Shown here: piece by piece, positions 1 to 5,675 of the stretch | Numbering within the stretch: position 1 is the first letter of the stretch | Layout of the letters: every line of letters begins with the position of its first letter | Assembly (NCBI GenBank): GCA_015485455.1 | Contig: WFTN01000206.1 | Span: 1-6,771, forward strand | DNA: 6,771 nucleotides | Source: Planctomycetota bacterium | GTDB taxonomy: Bacteria > Planctomycetota > GCA-002687715 > DRQF01 | Direction: 5' to 3' | Program-made: the position numbers and the translations under genes | Notes under the pieces: generated by a model | What the model saw: only the letters and a program-made list of their open reading frames with translations | The model's database searches: none | Told to the model about the DNA's origin: nothing

Positions 1-1146
1 TTCTTCACCAAGCGACCCCTCCGCCTTGAGTTTTGCTGGTGCACCCGCAAGAAGCCGCATGCCCTCATTGAATGAAACCCCTGCCCCGTTGGCGGCTTCT
101 ACATTCTTCCAGTGTGCAAGCGCCTGAGAGAGTTTTTCGCGGTCGACCTCGATCCACTGTCCTTTCACGAAAGCAAGACCGTCAGCCGATTCCATGATTT
201 TGCGCCATTCTTTCTCGGTCAGACTTTCATTGCCCAAGGCATAGCCAATCTTGAAGTCCAACATGGCATTGGTGTTAAAACGGCTTCGCTTCTTGGTGCC
301 ACCAATGGTCACTGACACTCGTGGCCGCGGACGTTTACGCCACCAGTCGGGAAGTCGAACCAGAAGACCACTTTCCTCGAGTAATTGCACGTTCTTCAGT
401 AACAAATAAGCTTCATCCGGGGTCCACGCCAATGGGTGAAACACGTCGCCCGATTCGACAAGCTTCTTGACGAAATCGATCTTGTCTGCCGCCCGTTGCA
501 CCGGAGAAAGCAAATTGACCAAGGCCTGTTTGTTTCGGGCACCTGCGTATTCTTGTAAGGCCTTTCCGAGAGGCTGGTATTGCAAGCGCCCCCCCTTGGA
601 AAGGCGAGGTGTATAGGTCGCCAGAAAAGCGAAAGGGTACCCGGAGTCATTCTTGTTTTCTGCAAGATGAAAACAAACCCGACCGACCTGATGCCACATG
701 GCGGCGTGCTTCTTGAGCCACTGGGCCAGATTGTCATTTGAAGCCGCGACTTCTGCGCCCAGCCACGTGTCCAAATCTCTCCACAAGGCGCAAATGACCT
801 CGGCGGTCAAGTATTCTCCACCGAGCAGTGGGGGGGCCGATACCAGGATCGACTCGATGTCGGCATCGTTCGGAGTCTTGATCGGGTGCAACTGGCCGTC
901 GCCAAGTTCTGGTGTCCGGCAAAGTTCAGTCAGATAGCGGCTCGCAAAGCTCCGCCAAAAGACAAGGGAGGGGGGCAACAGCATGTCTGGCCGTGCGGCA
1001 GCAAGGGCAAAGAGTCCTTCGGAGGAAGATTCGGAAAAAGCAGCCGCAACCCGGCGAATCCATCCTTTGTCACTTTCATCTCCGTTCCCATCGTCTTGTT
1101 GGAAACGTAGATGACCAACCGGGGTTAGAATCAACTCGAGTTTCAC
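1..1146 (-). CDS. SNF2-family DEAD/DEAH helicase, N-terminal part (3' end outside window)
   Basis: The reading frame is open from a GTG at 1146 to the window edge: 382 codons, no stop. Residues about 165-265 hold family-typical stretches, including GRVCFHLAENKND, PFAFLATYTPRLS, FHPLAWTPDEAYLLL (from about 236) and the tryptophan pair at 268-269. Next comes PRPRVSVTIGG and a segment with AMLDFKIGYALG and GQWIEVDREKL, ending near residue 350. This is the pattern of the bacterial SNF2-associated region that precedes the ATPase core in large helicases of this family. The core itself (Walker A, DEAH) would lie beyond the left edge and is not visible. These proteins are ATP-dependent DNA translocases related to Swi2/Snf2 and RapA; the cellular role of this subgroup is poorly defined. 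I prefer the GTG start over an in-frame ATG at 1161 because AAAGGA sits 6 bases before the GTG. Family assignment is firm; function is inferred. Confidence 0.9.
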   Translation of the reverse strand, partial: MKLELILTPVGHLRFQQDDGNGDESDKGWIRRVAAAFSESSSEGLFALAAARPDMLLPPSLVFWRSFASRYLTELCRTPELGDGQLHPIKTPNDADIESILVSAPPLLGGEYLTAEVICALWRDLDTWLGAEVAASNDNLAQWLKKHAAMWHQVGRVCFHLAENKNDSGYPFAFLATYTPRLSKGGRLQYQPLGKALQEYAGARNKQALVNLLSPVQRAADKIDFVKKLVESGDVFHPLAWTPDEAYLLLKNVQLLEESGLLVRLPDWWRKRPRPRVSVTIGGTKKRSRFNTNAMLDFKIGYALGNESLTEKEWRKIMESADGLAFVKGQWIEVDREKLSQALAHWKNVEAANGAGVSFNEGMRLLAGAPAKLKAEGSLGEE

Positions 1147-1152
1147 GGCTCG

Positions 1153-1158
1153 TCCTTT
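1153..1158 (-). promoter_or_regulatory. Ribosome-binding site deciding the helicase start
   Basis: The minus strand reads AAAGGA, followed by 6 bases and then GTG at 1146. The alternative in-frame ATG at 1161 lies upstream of this site and has only pyrimidine-rich sequence before it. The GTG is therefore the better start. Confidence 0.6.
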
Positions 1159-1161
1159 CAT

Positions 1162-1328
1162 AGGAAGAAGTCAGCGCAACGGTTTCTAGCTAACTGCTGA
1201 ACATTTCGCCGGCAGTTCACGTGACGTTTGATTTTCAGGATGATCCTAACGAGAAACACTCTTCTCTGTCAGTCAAGAAGAAGGTGGCAATGACATTCAT
1301 TTTCAGTTCAGTCGTTTACAAGGCGGGG
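1162..1328. other. Intergenic region upstream of helicase, no gene seen
   Basis: I find no coding sequence that resembles a protein here in any frame. It must contain the helicase promoter unless that gene is read from the sigma operon upstream. No convincing -35/-10 pair is visible. A small inverted repeat (AACTGC at 1192-1197, GCAGTT at 1212-1217) lacks a T-run and does not look like a terminator. Confidence 0.5.
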
Positions 1329-1589
1329 TTAGGGCATGGATTCGTGGCCGAGACGCCGGACTGGGCAGATGAGGTCGTGGGGAAGCGACAGGAGGCGGTA
1401 GTTGAATTGAAGCGAAGAGCAAAGTGGTGGTTTTCCTCCTTGAGGAAGAGATTTGGGCCTTCCGGTTTTGCCGGCTTTCACTTCAACCGGGACAATCTTT
1501 GGACCCAAAGAAACGACACAATCGACTTCGGCATTGGACTGGGGCTTCTCGCCCATCCAACAGAACAATTCTGGGTATTCGTAGTGTGG
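1329..1589 (-). pseudogene. Remnant of a DUF4143-type AAA ATPase (C-terminal domain only)
   Basis: About 25 bases after the stop of the cysteine-cluster gene, one frame begins abruptly with YEYPELFCWMGEKPQSNAEVD and continues to KIVPVEVKAGKTG. This is the conserved nuclease-like C-terminal portion found in AAA ATPases with a DUF4143 domain (EVD...VEVKAGK core). The expected continuation is then found in another frame as LFLKEENHHFALRFNS (about 1455-1404). The closing element YRLLSLPHDLICPVRRL returns to the first frame (about 1405-1350), and a stop lies at 1329-1331. This implies one frameshift near 1450-1460 and an internal deletion near 1400 that removed roughly the segment normally found between RFNS and the final helix. 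The whole N-terminal ATPase is absent. A frame open on the minus strand from 1796 covers this stretch, but its first 70 residues are only the cysteine-cluster gene read out of frame. Confidence 0.75.
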
Positions 1590-1611
1590 GGCTGGGAGCG
1601 ATGATTGGGTG

Positions 1612-1950
1612 TTAGATGGCGTCGTCGCCGAGGATTTCTCGGATAGCTTGGTCGATGGCGGGGTTGTCCCATTCTTCAATGGTGGGAACGTAGTCTTTGA
1701 CGTCTTGGATGTAGGGGCAGTCGGCTGGGAAGATGCCGGCCTTGACACCATCAGGAACGGACATGCAACCCGGTTCTGCCACGTGGCGGTCTTCATAGAC
1801 GGTGCATTGCATGATGCGAGTGTCGAGGAAGCGGCAGTACTTCTTGGAAGAATAAATGCGCCCGTCGATGTCGATCTTTTCCGTGCAGCACTTGCCGCAC
1901 TTGCGGCATAAGGCTTCCCAAACTTCTAAGGGCATATCAGTGGGTTTCAT
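1612..1950 (-). CDS. YkgJ/YcgN-family cysteine-cluster protein
   Basis: A 112-residue cytosolic protein with eight cysteines. The N-terminal motif C15-x2-C18-x2-C21-C22 is the signature CxxCxxCC of the YkgJ/YcgN group. It is followed by C39 in YCRFLD, C49 in QCTVYEDRH, C62 in PGC and C78 in ADCPYI, the spacing seen in YcgN-like proteins. The family is thought to bind zinc or an iron-sulfur cluster; its biochemical role is not settled. The ATG overlaps the stop of the anti-sigma gene (ATGA, 1947-1950), so translation is probably coupled and the protein belongs to the sigma/anti-sigma operon. It has no signal peptide or membrane segment. The gene is complete, and the last in its operon before a pseudogene fragment. 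Start chosen by the overlap and a weak GAGA ribosome-binding site. Confidence 0.88.
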   Translation of the reverse strand: MKPTDMPLEVWEALCRKCGKCCTEKIDIDGRIYSSKKYCRFLDTRIMQCTVYEDRHVAEPGCMSVPDGVKAGIFPADCPYIQDVKDYVPTIEEWDNPAIDQAIREILGDDAI

Positions 1951-2942
1951 AGGTCTCGTGAGCTCTTCTTGCCGGACATACCGGGCAGCACAGTCTCCAG
2001 CTTGAAGTCATCAGGGCCAAGCTCTACCCCCTCCTTCATATCAAATTGCACAGGCCCTGCGGAAATTCGGCGTAGTTTGCCGTCGTTGTCAAACCAATAA
2101 CTTGCCCGAAAACTGGTCTTGGGGCCTCCCAAGCGCACCTTCCACAGCTTCTTGTTGGCCTCGTCTTTCACCCGCCCCACTAACTCAAGGGCATCTGGAT
2201 GCTCCGCTCCTTCGTTGACAGCGTTCAACATGGAGTCCAAACTCCACAGAGCAGCGGCGGCAATGGGGTGCTTTCGGACTTCTTCCAGGCTTAAGATCTG
2301 GGCCTTGTCGTCATCTTTACGCCAAACATAGCCCTGTTTTCCGTCGAATCCGATATGGGCCAAAGGTGTACCGTCGTCGCCATCGGTGAGGAAGACATGG
2401 AATCGTCCTTGGGGGCCGGTTCTGAGGCGGCAACGGGTGTTGGGAATGATGTCAGAGCCAGTGGGATTGAATTCGCGAACCAGGGCGACAAAACTGGGTA
2501 CATAGACCTCGGCCTCCATGTACTCCTGAAGCATGGATCGCTTTGCTCCTTCGATCAATTGGGTAGGCTCCGGGCCGCTGGTGACCCAGGCTCTAATCAA
2601 GAGGAAAAGGGCGGCGATTGCGGCAATGGCGAGGCTGCCCCCCAGGATATACGAGGGTTTCTTTTTGTTGGCCCCTGCAATCCCACTGCGTCTTGCTTCC
2701 ATTGTGCTCTCCCGAACGATTCTCTCCACAACCATGTCTCTATCCGTTTCGCTGGCTGCGTGAATCATTTGAGAATCAGTGAAAAAGTTTTGCAGTTCCT
2801 TGCTAGCTCGGCGCAACCGTTCCATGCGCTCTCTGAGCTCAGGAGAAGCTGAAAGCTGCTCCTCCAGGGCTGCTTTCTGGTCGTCCGGCAGCTCGCCATC
2901 CAAATAGAGGTTCAATTGAAGATCTATCTCTGCTTCGCTCAT
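1947..2942 (-). CDS. Membrane-bound anti-sigma factor with large extracytoplasmic domain
   Basis: A 331-residue single-pass membrane protein. Residues 1-55 (LQLNLYLDGELPDDQKAAL and a charged helix) resemble the sigma-binding N-terminal segment of anti-sigma factors, where a 'YLDGEL' element is typical. The zinc-binding H-x3-C-x2-C motif of the ZAS group is absent; the cytosolic part has no cysteine. Residues about 98-120 form one hydrophobic helix, preceded by KKK, which places the N-terminus in the cytosol. Residues 121-331 would lie outside the membrane. Their alternating strands (HIGFDGKQGYVW, ASYWFDNDGKLRRI) recall LolA/RseB-like beta-sheet domains; that comparison is my inference. The ATG lies inside the sigma factor's stop (ATGA at 2939-2942), and the gene overlaps the next one the same way. 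It probably holds the upstream sigma factor inactive until an envelope signal arrives. Confidence 0.82.
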   Translation of the reverse strand: MSEAEIDLQLNLYLDGELPDDQKAALEEQLSASPELRERMERLRRASKELQNFFTDSQMIHAASETDRDMVVERIVRESTMEARRSGIAGANKKKPSYILGGSLAIAAIAALFLLIRAWVTSGPEPTQLIEGAKRSMLQEYMEAEVYVPSFVALVREFNPTGSDIIPNTRCRLRTGPQGRFHVFLTDGDDGTPLAHIGFDGKQGYVWRKDDDKAQILSLEEVRKHPIAAAALWSLDSMLNAVNEGAEHPDALELVGRVKDEANKKLWKVRLGGPKTSFRASYWFDNDGKLRRISAGPVQFDMKEGVELGPDDFKLETVLPGMSGKKSSRDL

Positions 2943-3517
2943 GAGATACTCTCGCCTCGGTCCAGATAGGGTTTTAGGTTCTCTTGCAAAGCGCTCCGGC
3001 CCCGGTGAATCCAGATTTTCACTTCGTTCATGGATGCTTCCAAGACCTCCGCGATGCGTGCGTAGGTCAATTGCTGGTATTCCCGAAGATACAGAGCAGC
3101 CCGATGCTTAGGGGGTAGTTTTTGGAGGGCCGCATCAATCATCTGTCCCAGCTCCTGGGATTCGAGGTGCGCTTGGGGTGACTTAGTAGATGGGTCTGAG
3201 AAGCTCGATCCTATACCGCCGTCTTGGTCGGGATGAACTTCTGAGAGGGATGGATGGGGTTTCTTACGTTTGAGTTCATTGAGGGCCAAATTGGTGACAA
3301 CACGAAACAAGAAGGTCCTGAATTTTGCCCGGCGCTCCATTCGATCTCTTGCGACGTAAATGTTGACAAACGCCTTTTGCACCACATCTTCGGCCCGGTG
3401 ATCATCACCCAAAATTTGCCGAGCGAAGAGAAAAGCAGACTGGTAGTGCTTACCTACGATTTCCTCGTAGGCCTTGCCGCCTTCTTGACTCGATTGAAGA
3501 AGATCCCAGTCGTCCAT
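2939..3517 (-). CDS. ECF-type RNA polymerase sigma factor
   Basis: A 192-residue protein starting MDDWDLL. Residues about 17-86 form the sigma-2 region: YEEIVGKHYQSAFLFARQIL, then the core-binding AEDVVQKAFVNIY and the promoter-melting segment RTFLFRVVTNLALNELKR. An acidic/serine linker follows (about 87-118). Residues about 122-185 form sigma-4 (LQKLPPKHRAALYLREYQQL, then the helix-turn-helix TYARIAEVLEASMNEVKIWIHRGR) that would read the -35 element. Length and two-domain layout are those of extracytoplasmic-function sigma factors. The frame extends upstream to a TTG at 3568, but those 17 residues are unlike the family, so I start at the ATG at 3517. A short GGA lies about 7 bases before it. 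The stop overlaps the anti-sigma start. Its target promoters cannot be told from this window. Confidence 0.9.
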   Translation of the reverse strand: MDDWDLLQSSQEGGKAYEEIVGKHYQSAFLFARQILGDDHRAEDVVQKAFVNIYVARDRMERRAKFRTFLFRVVTNLALNELKRKKPHPSLSEVHPDQDGGIGSSFSDPSTKSPQAHLESQELGQMIDAALQKLPPKHRAALYLREYQQLTYARIAEVLEASMNEVKIWIHRGRSALQENLKPYLDRGESIS

Positions 3518-3528
3518 GATTGTCCAAT

Positions 3529-3543
3529 GAGTTTTGGAAACTC
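3529..3543. repeat. Short inverted repeat just upstream of sigma gene
   Basis: GAGTTT, a 3-base gap and AAACTC form a perfect 6-bp inverted repeat, 11 bases before the sigma ATG. It could be an operator, or a small hairpin near the translation start. The evidence is symmetry and position only; it may be chance. Confidence 0.3.
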
Positions 3544-3607
3544 GAAAATGAGCCCCTTGGCTAACCAAGTTTGATGAGCACGAGGAAGTCCAGTGAAATC
3601 CTACACC

Positions 3608-4084
3608 TCATAGGTCTTGATCGAAAGGTGCTTCTCGCCATGGACGATCGTCTTCATGGATACTCTCGCTTTCGCCCAAATAAATCTCGTCAACAAGGGC
3701 GAGACAGGGTCCGTTTTCGCAGCGAGCGAGACAATGGACCGGGTGGACCCGGGTATCCAGGCCAAGAGACTTCATCTCTGGCTCTAGAACCCGCCAGAGG
3801 TTTTGGGCTCCGTTGCTGGTGCAACTGACGCTCACGCAGCGATCAATCACCCCGGCTTCGGAGATAGAGCAAATAGCTTCTACCCACTGGGCCAACTGGA
3901 AAACCCGCGAAGGGTCACGATCCATGGCCCGGGCAATGACTTGACTGCAGCTCCTATCGAGCTCCAGGCCCCCTCGCTTCAACCGCAAGAGGGTCAACAG
4001 AACCGGATAAGAGGTGTCGACTGTGGCGACAAGCTCCACCACTTCAATAATTTGAGCAGCATTCCCCAAAACCAATTCCCCCAA
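3608..4084 (-). CDS. NuoE-like [2Fe-2S] thioredoxin-fold protein, stand-alone
   Basis: A protein of up to 158 residues. Residues about 24-70 (YPVLLTLLRLKRGGLELDRS, then IARAMDRDPSRVFQLAQWVEA) match the helical N-terminal part of the 24-kDa complex I subunit. The thioredoxin-fold part holds all four cluster cysteines in the family spacing: C83-x4-C88 and C118-x3-C122, the latter within HCLARCENGPC. The gap between the two pairs (29 residues) is a little shorter than in typical NuoE, and the usual 'EVATFY' segment is replaced by QLAQWV. The protein should bind one [2Fe-2S] cluster and pass electrons to or from a flavoprotein partner such as a NuoF/HoxF homologue; none is in the window. Start is uncertain. 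The frame is closed by TGA just upstream, leaving only TTG codons: 4084, or 4069, which has GGGGGA 7 bases before it and is my preference. It lies 90 bases upstream of the sigma gene. Confidence 0.82.
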   Translation of the reverse strand: MGELVLGNAAQIIEVVELVATVDTSYPVLLTLLRLKRGGLELDRSCSQVIARAMDRDPSRVFQLAQWVEAICSISEAGVIDRCVSVSCTSNGAQNLWRVLEPEMKSLGLDTRVHPVHCLARCENGPCLALVDEIYLGESESIHEDDRPWREAPFDQDL

Positions 4085-4103
4085 TCGGTCTCACATCGGA
4101 CGT

Positions 4104-4163
4104 CTATGCCCAGAGGTTAGCCACAAAAACCGATTTGCGGAAGTCACTTTGCTGAGTACTCAT
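4104..4163 (-). CDS. 19-codon leader ORF upstream of NuoE-like gene
   Basis: An ATG at 4163 has a near-ideal ribosome-binding site, GAGGA with a 5-base spacer (4169-4173). It opens a frame of 19 residues (MSTQQSDFRK, then SVFVANLWA) ending in TAG at 4104. The frame differs from that of the NuoE-like gene, and both frames carry stops between the two, so one slip cannot join them. This could be a leader peptide whose translation feeds reinitiation at the TTG start 20-35 bases downstream, or a broken former gene start. No runs of a single amino acid suggest classical attenuation. Confidence 0.35.
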   Translation of the reverse strand: MSTQQSDFRKSVFVANLWA

Positions 4164-4176
4164 GGGCGTCCTCGAA

Positions 4177-4213
4177 TTCGTGACTATTGGGCAATCGGGC
4201 GATTTTTCACGAA
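4177..4213. repeat. Inverted repeat TTCGTGA / TCACGAA around predicted transcription start
   Basis: TTCGTGA (4177-4183) and TCACGAA (4207-4213) are perfect 7-bp inverted copies 23 bases apart. A second pair, CGATTT (4200-4205) and AAATCG (4212-4217), overlaps the right arm and could form a small hairpin. The arms sit on either side of the transcription start predicted from the promoter at 4202-4230. This is an operator-like layout, by position only. Confidence 0.3.
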
Positions 4214-4230
4214 ATCGTCATTCGTGCCAA
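4202..4230 (-). promoter_or_regulatory. Candidate sigma-70 promoter for leader ORF and NuoE-like gene
   Basis: Minus strand: TTGGCA (4230-4225) resembles the -35 consensus at 5 of 6 positions. A 17-base spacer follows, then AAAAAT (4207-4202), which matches 4 of 6 at -10. Transcription would begin near 4195, some 20 bases before the GAGGA of the leader ORF. The spacing is ideal but the -10 is imperfect. Confidence 0.33.
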
Positions 4231-4312
4231 GGCACACACACGCCAGAATACGGGGTGCGGTCATTAGAAAATGCAAAACTGGTGAATCTGATCGGGTACC
4301 ATATCTGTACCT

Positions 4313-5419
4313 CTAATAGACAAGTGCGTAGCTAGTGCTCCGGCCACCGCCAGGGTTCTTGCTAAAGATACCCTTGCCGTGGAGGTCCTGCAAATCTCGC
4401 GTGGCGGTGGCTTTGGATGTTCTTGAGATGCGCATGTATTTTTTCGCATTCATGCCGCCCTCGAACCCGGCTGGACCTTCTTCGAACATTCTTACGATAA
4501 CCTTCTCTTGCCGCAGATTGAGCTCCTTTCCGTGCTGGTCGAAGAACTTCATTTTCTTGATGACGAATTGCACCCGCTCTCTGGCTTCATCTTGGGCATT
4601 CAAAAGCATTGACAAAAAGTAATCCAGCCACGGCGTAATGCAATTGGAAGCCTGGGCTTTCTGGAGCTCTTGATAATACAATTGTCGATTCGACTGAATT
4701 GATTGGGAGAGACTCATTGGTAAAGCCATGCCCGCATTTTGAAAGAGAGATTTTTCGGCGATAGCCCGGCCAATCCGCCCGTTGCCATCTACAAAGGGAT
4801 GAATGGACTCAAAGTATAAATGGGCAATCGCAGATCGAATTGGAGCGAATTCTATGGCCTCTTTGGCACCTGGCGCGGTCTTGTTGAACCACCGGACGAA
4901 AGTTGCCATTTCTCTTGGCACTGACTGAGACGGGGGAGCGACAAAATGAACAGTTTCCTTTCCGATCGTCCCTGAAACGACTCGCATGGGTGTTGTGCCG
5001 GTTCGCCAAGCTCCGGTTTTGATGTAGGGGTTACCAGACATCAAAAATTTGTGCCACTTGCGTAGACCAGTTGCGCTCAAGGGCTCTTCAAATGTCGATC
5101 GCACATCAACTAGCAAGGTTGCGATGCCAACTGCCCGTTGGTCTTTGGGCTGTCTATCGGCACTGGTTAGCCCCAAATTATTGCGTATAGATGAAACGAC
5201 ATCTTGGCGACTCAGAACCTCTCCCTCGATTCCAGATGTCATCATCGCCTCTTCCAGCGTCGCGTTGATGGCGACATCTAATGCGGTGGCCTGATGGAAG
5301 GCTTCCGTTTGCCCACAGAGACGTTCTGTGCGAGCTGCGTAGAGTTGAAGCGACTCCGTTAATTCCTGAAGATCGTAGTTGAAGCAGGGCCAATCATCTT
5401 GTTGCCAATTGAAGCTCAT
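4313..5419 (-). CDS. Fic-domain AMP-transferase-like protein with N-terminal inhibitory motif and C-terminal HTH
   Basis: A 368-residue cytosolic protein. Residues 4-60 (FNWQQDDWPCFNYD onward) match the DUF4172-type N-terminal segment. The motif T61-S-G-I-E65-G66 fits the [S/T]xxxE[G/N] inhibitory helix, whose glutamate blocks ATP binding in class II Fic proteins. A target-docking flap lies around residues 147-165 (ETVHFVAPP). The catalytic motif HPFVDGNGRIGR is intact at 207-218, with H207 as the general base. Residues about 300-368 (LNLRQEKVIVRMF, MRISRTSKATATRDLQDL, then a GGGRSTSY wing) look like a winged helix-turn-helix. Fic enzymes usually transfer AMP from ATP to Ser, Thr or Tyr hydroxyls; the target here is unknown. 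No ribosome-binding site precedes the ATG, and a palindromic operator overlaps it. This points to a leaderless, self-regulated gene. No antitoxin gene is adjacent, as expected when inhibition is built in. Confidence 0.93.
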   Translation of the reverse strand: MSFNWQQDDWPCFNYDLQELTESLQLYAARTERLCGQTEAFHQATALDVAINATLEEAMMTSGIEGEVLSRQDVVSSIRNNLGLTSADRQPKDQRAVGIATLLVDVRSTFEEPLSATGLRKWHKFLMSGNPYIKTGAWRTGTTPMRVVSGTIGKETVHFVAPPSQSVPREMATFVRWFNKTAPGAKEAIEFAPIRSAIAHLYFESIHPFVDGNGRIGRAIAEKSLFQNAGMALPMSLSQSIQSNRQLYYQELQKAQASNCITPWLDYFLSMLLNAQDEARERVQFVIKKMKFFDQHGKELNLRQEKVIVRMFEEGPAGFEGGMNAKKYMRISRTSKATATRDLQDLHGKGIFSKNPGGGRSTSYALVY

Positions 5420-5492
5420 GAGCCGAACATATCCGACATTCGGCGCACAAACAACACAAATATGAGCCGAATAGGGCCGATATTCGGCTCAT
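5418..5492. promoter_or_regulatory. Two-copy palindromic operator at the Fic gene start
   Basis: Two 27-bp elements, 5418-5444 and 5462-5488, are 22 of 27 identical and start 44 bp apart, about four helical turns. The outer copy lies in a perfect 12-bp inverted repeat, ATGAGCCGAATA (5462-5473) and TATTCGGCTCAT (5481-5492), with a 7-base centre. The inner copy keeps GCCGAA/TTCGGC arms and covers the first two bases of the Fic start codon. Same-phase repeats over a start site are a hallmark of an operator bound by paired dimers. The likeliest binder is the C-terminal DNA-binding segment of the Fic protein itself; this is inference. Confidence 0.7.
5426..5454 (-). promoter_or_regulatory. Candidate leaderless promoter of the Fic gene
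   Basis: Minus strand: TTGTTT (5454-5449), a 17-base spacer and TATGTT (5431-5426). The expected transcription start falls on or beside the A of the Fic ATG at 5419, which would explain why no ribosome-binding site is seen. The -10 lies inside the inner operator copy, so a bound protein would block it. The consensus match is moderate. Confidence 0.3.
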
Positions 5493-5506
5493 GCCTGCTG
5501 AGTATC

Positions 5507-5629
5507 CTAGCACTTCAATAACTCATGGAAATGCCAAGCGAAAAGTGACCCACCTTGCCCAAGCTTGACTTCCTTCGACGATGGAGATCCAGACATTGAG
5601 GCTCCCGCGAGCACAAAGGCCAGCTTCAT
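5507..5629 (-). CDS. Possible 40-residue small ORF
   Basis: ATG at 5629 to TAG at 5507 encodes 40 residues starting MKLAFVLAGASMSG and ending FAWHFHELLKC. The N-terminus is signal-like but too short to be a clear export signal. The ribosome-binding site is weak (GTGAG directly before the ATG). I recognise no family. It fills most of the gap between the Roadblock gene and the Fic operator, and may be spurious or a remnant of a longer gene. Confidence 0.18.
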   Translation of the reverse strand: MKLAFVLAGASMSGSPSSKEVKLGQGGSLFAWHFHELLKC

Positions 5630-5675
5630 ACTCACGCCAATTGCAACTCAGTGAGCTTCGATGGGAGTACTCGGG

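Noticed and set aside
396..737. Minus-strand open frame of 113 residues and nearby short frames in 112-1118
   Set aside because: All are other-frame readings of the partial helicase, whose frame is unbroken from 1146 to the left edge and matches the family throughout.
1221..1604. Plus-strand open frame of 127 residues
   Set aside because: It lies opposite the DUF4143 remnant, which carries clear family sequence on the minus strand. The plus-strand product has no recognisable features.
2355..2852. Plus-strand open frame of 165 residues
   Set aside because: It is antisense to the anti-sigma gene, whose overlaps and domain order are convincing. The product is an ordinary shadow composition.
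3518..3568. Extended start of the sigma factor at a TTG (3568)
   Set aside because: The 17 added residues do not resemble ECF N-termini, and the ATG at 3517 gives the usual length.
3556..3569. CTTGG / CCAAG hairpin between the NuoE-like and sigma genes
   Set aside because: The stem has only 5 bp and no T-run follows in the direction of transcription, so it is not a credible terminator.
4296..4312. GGTAC / GTACC inverted repeat just after the Fic stop
   Set aside because: It is a 5-bp stem with no T-run. I see no supported terminator for the Fic gene.
5394..5492. 32-residue minus-strand frame beginning MSRISALFGSY, across the operator
   Set aside because: Its sequence is simply the palindromic repeats read as codons and it overlaps the Fic start. 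There is no ribosome-binding site.
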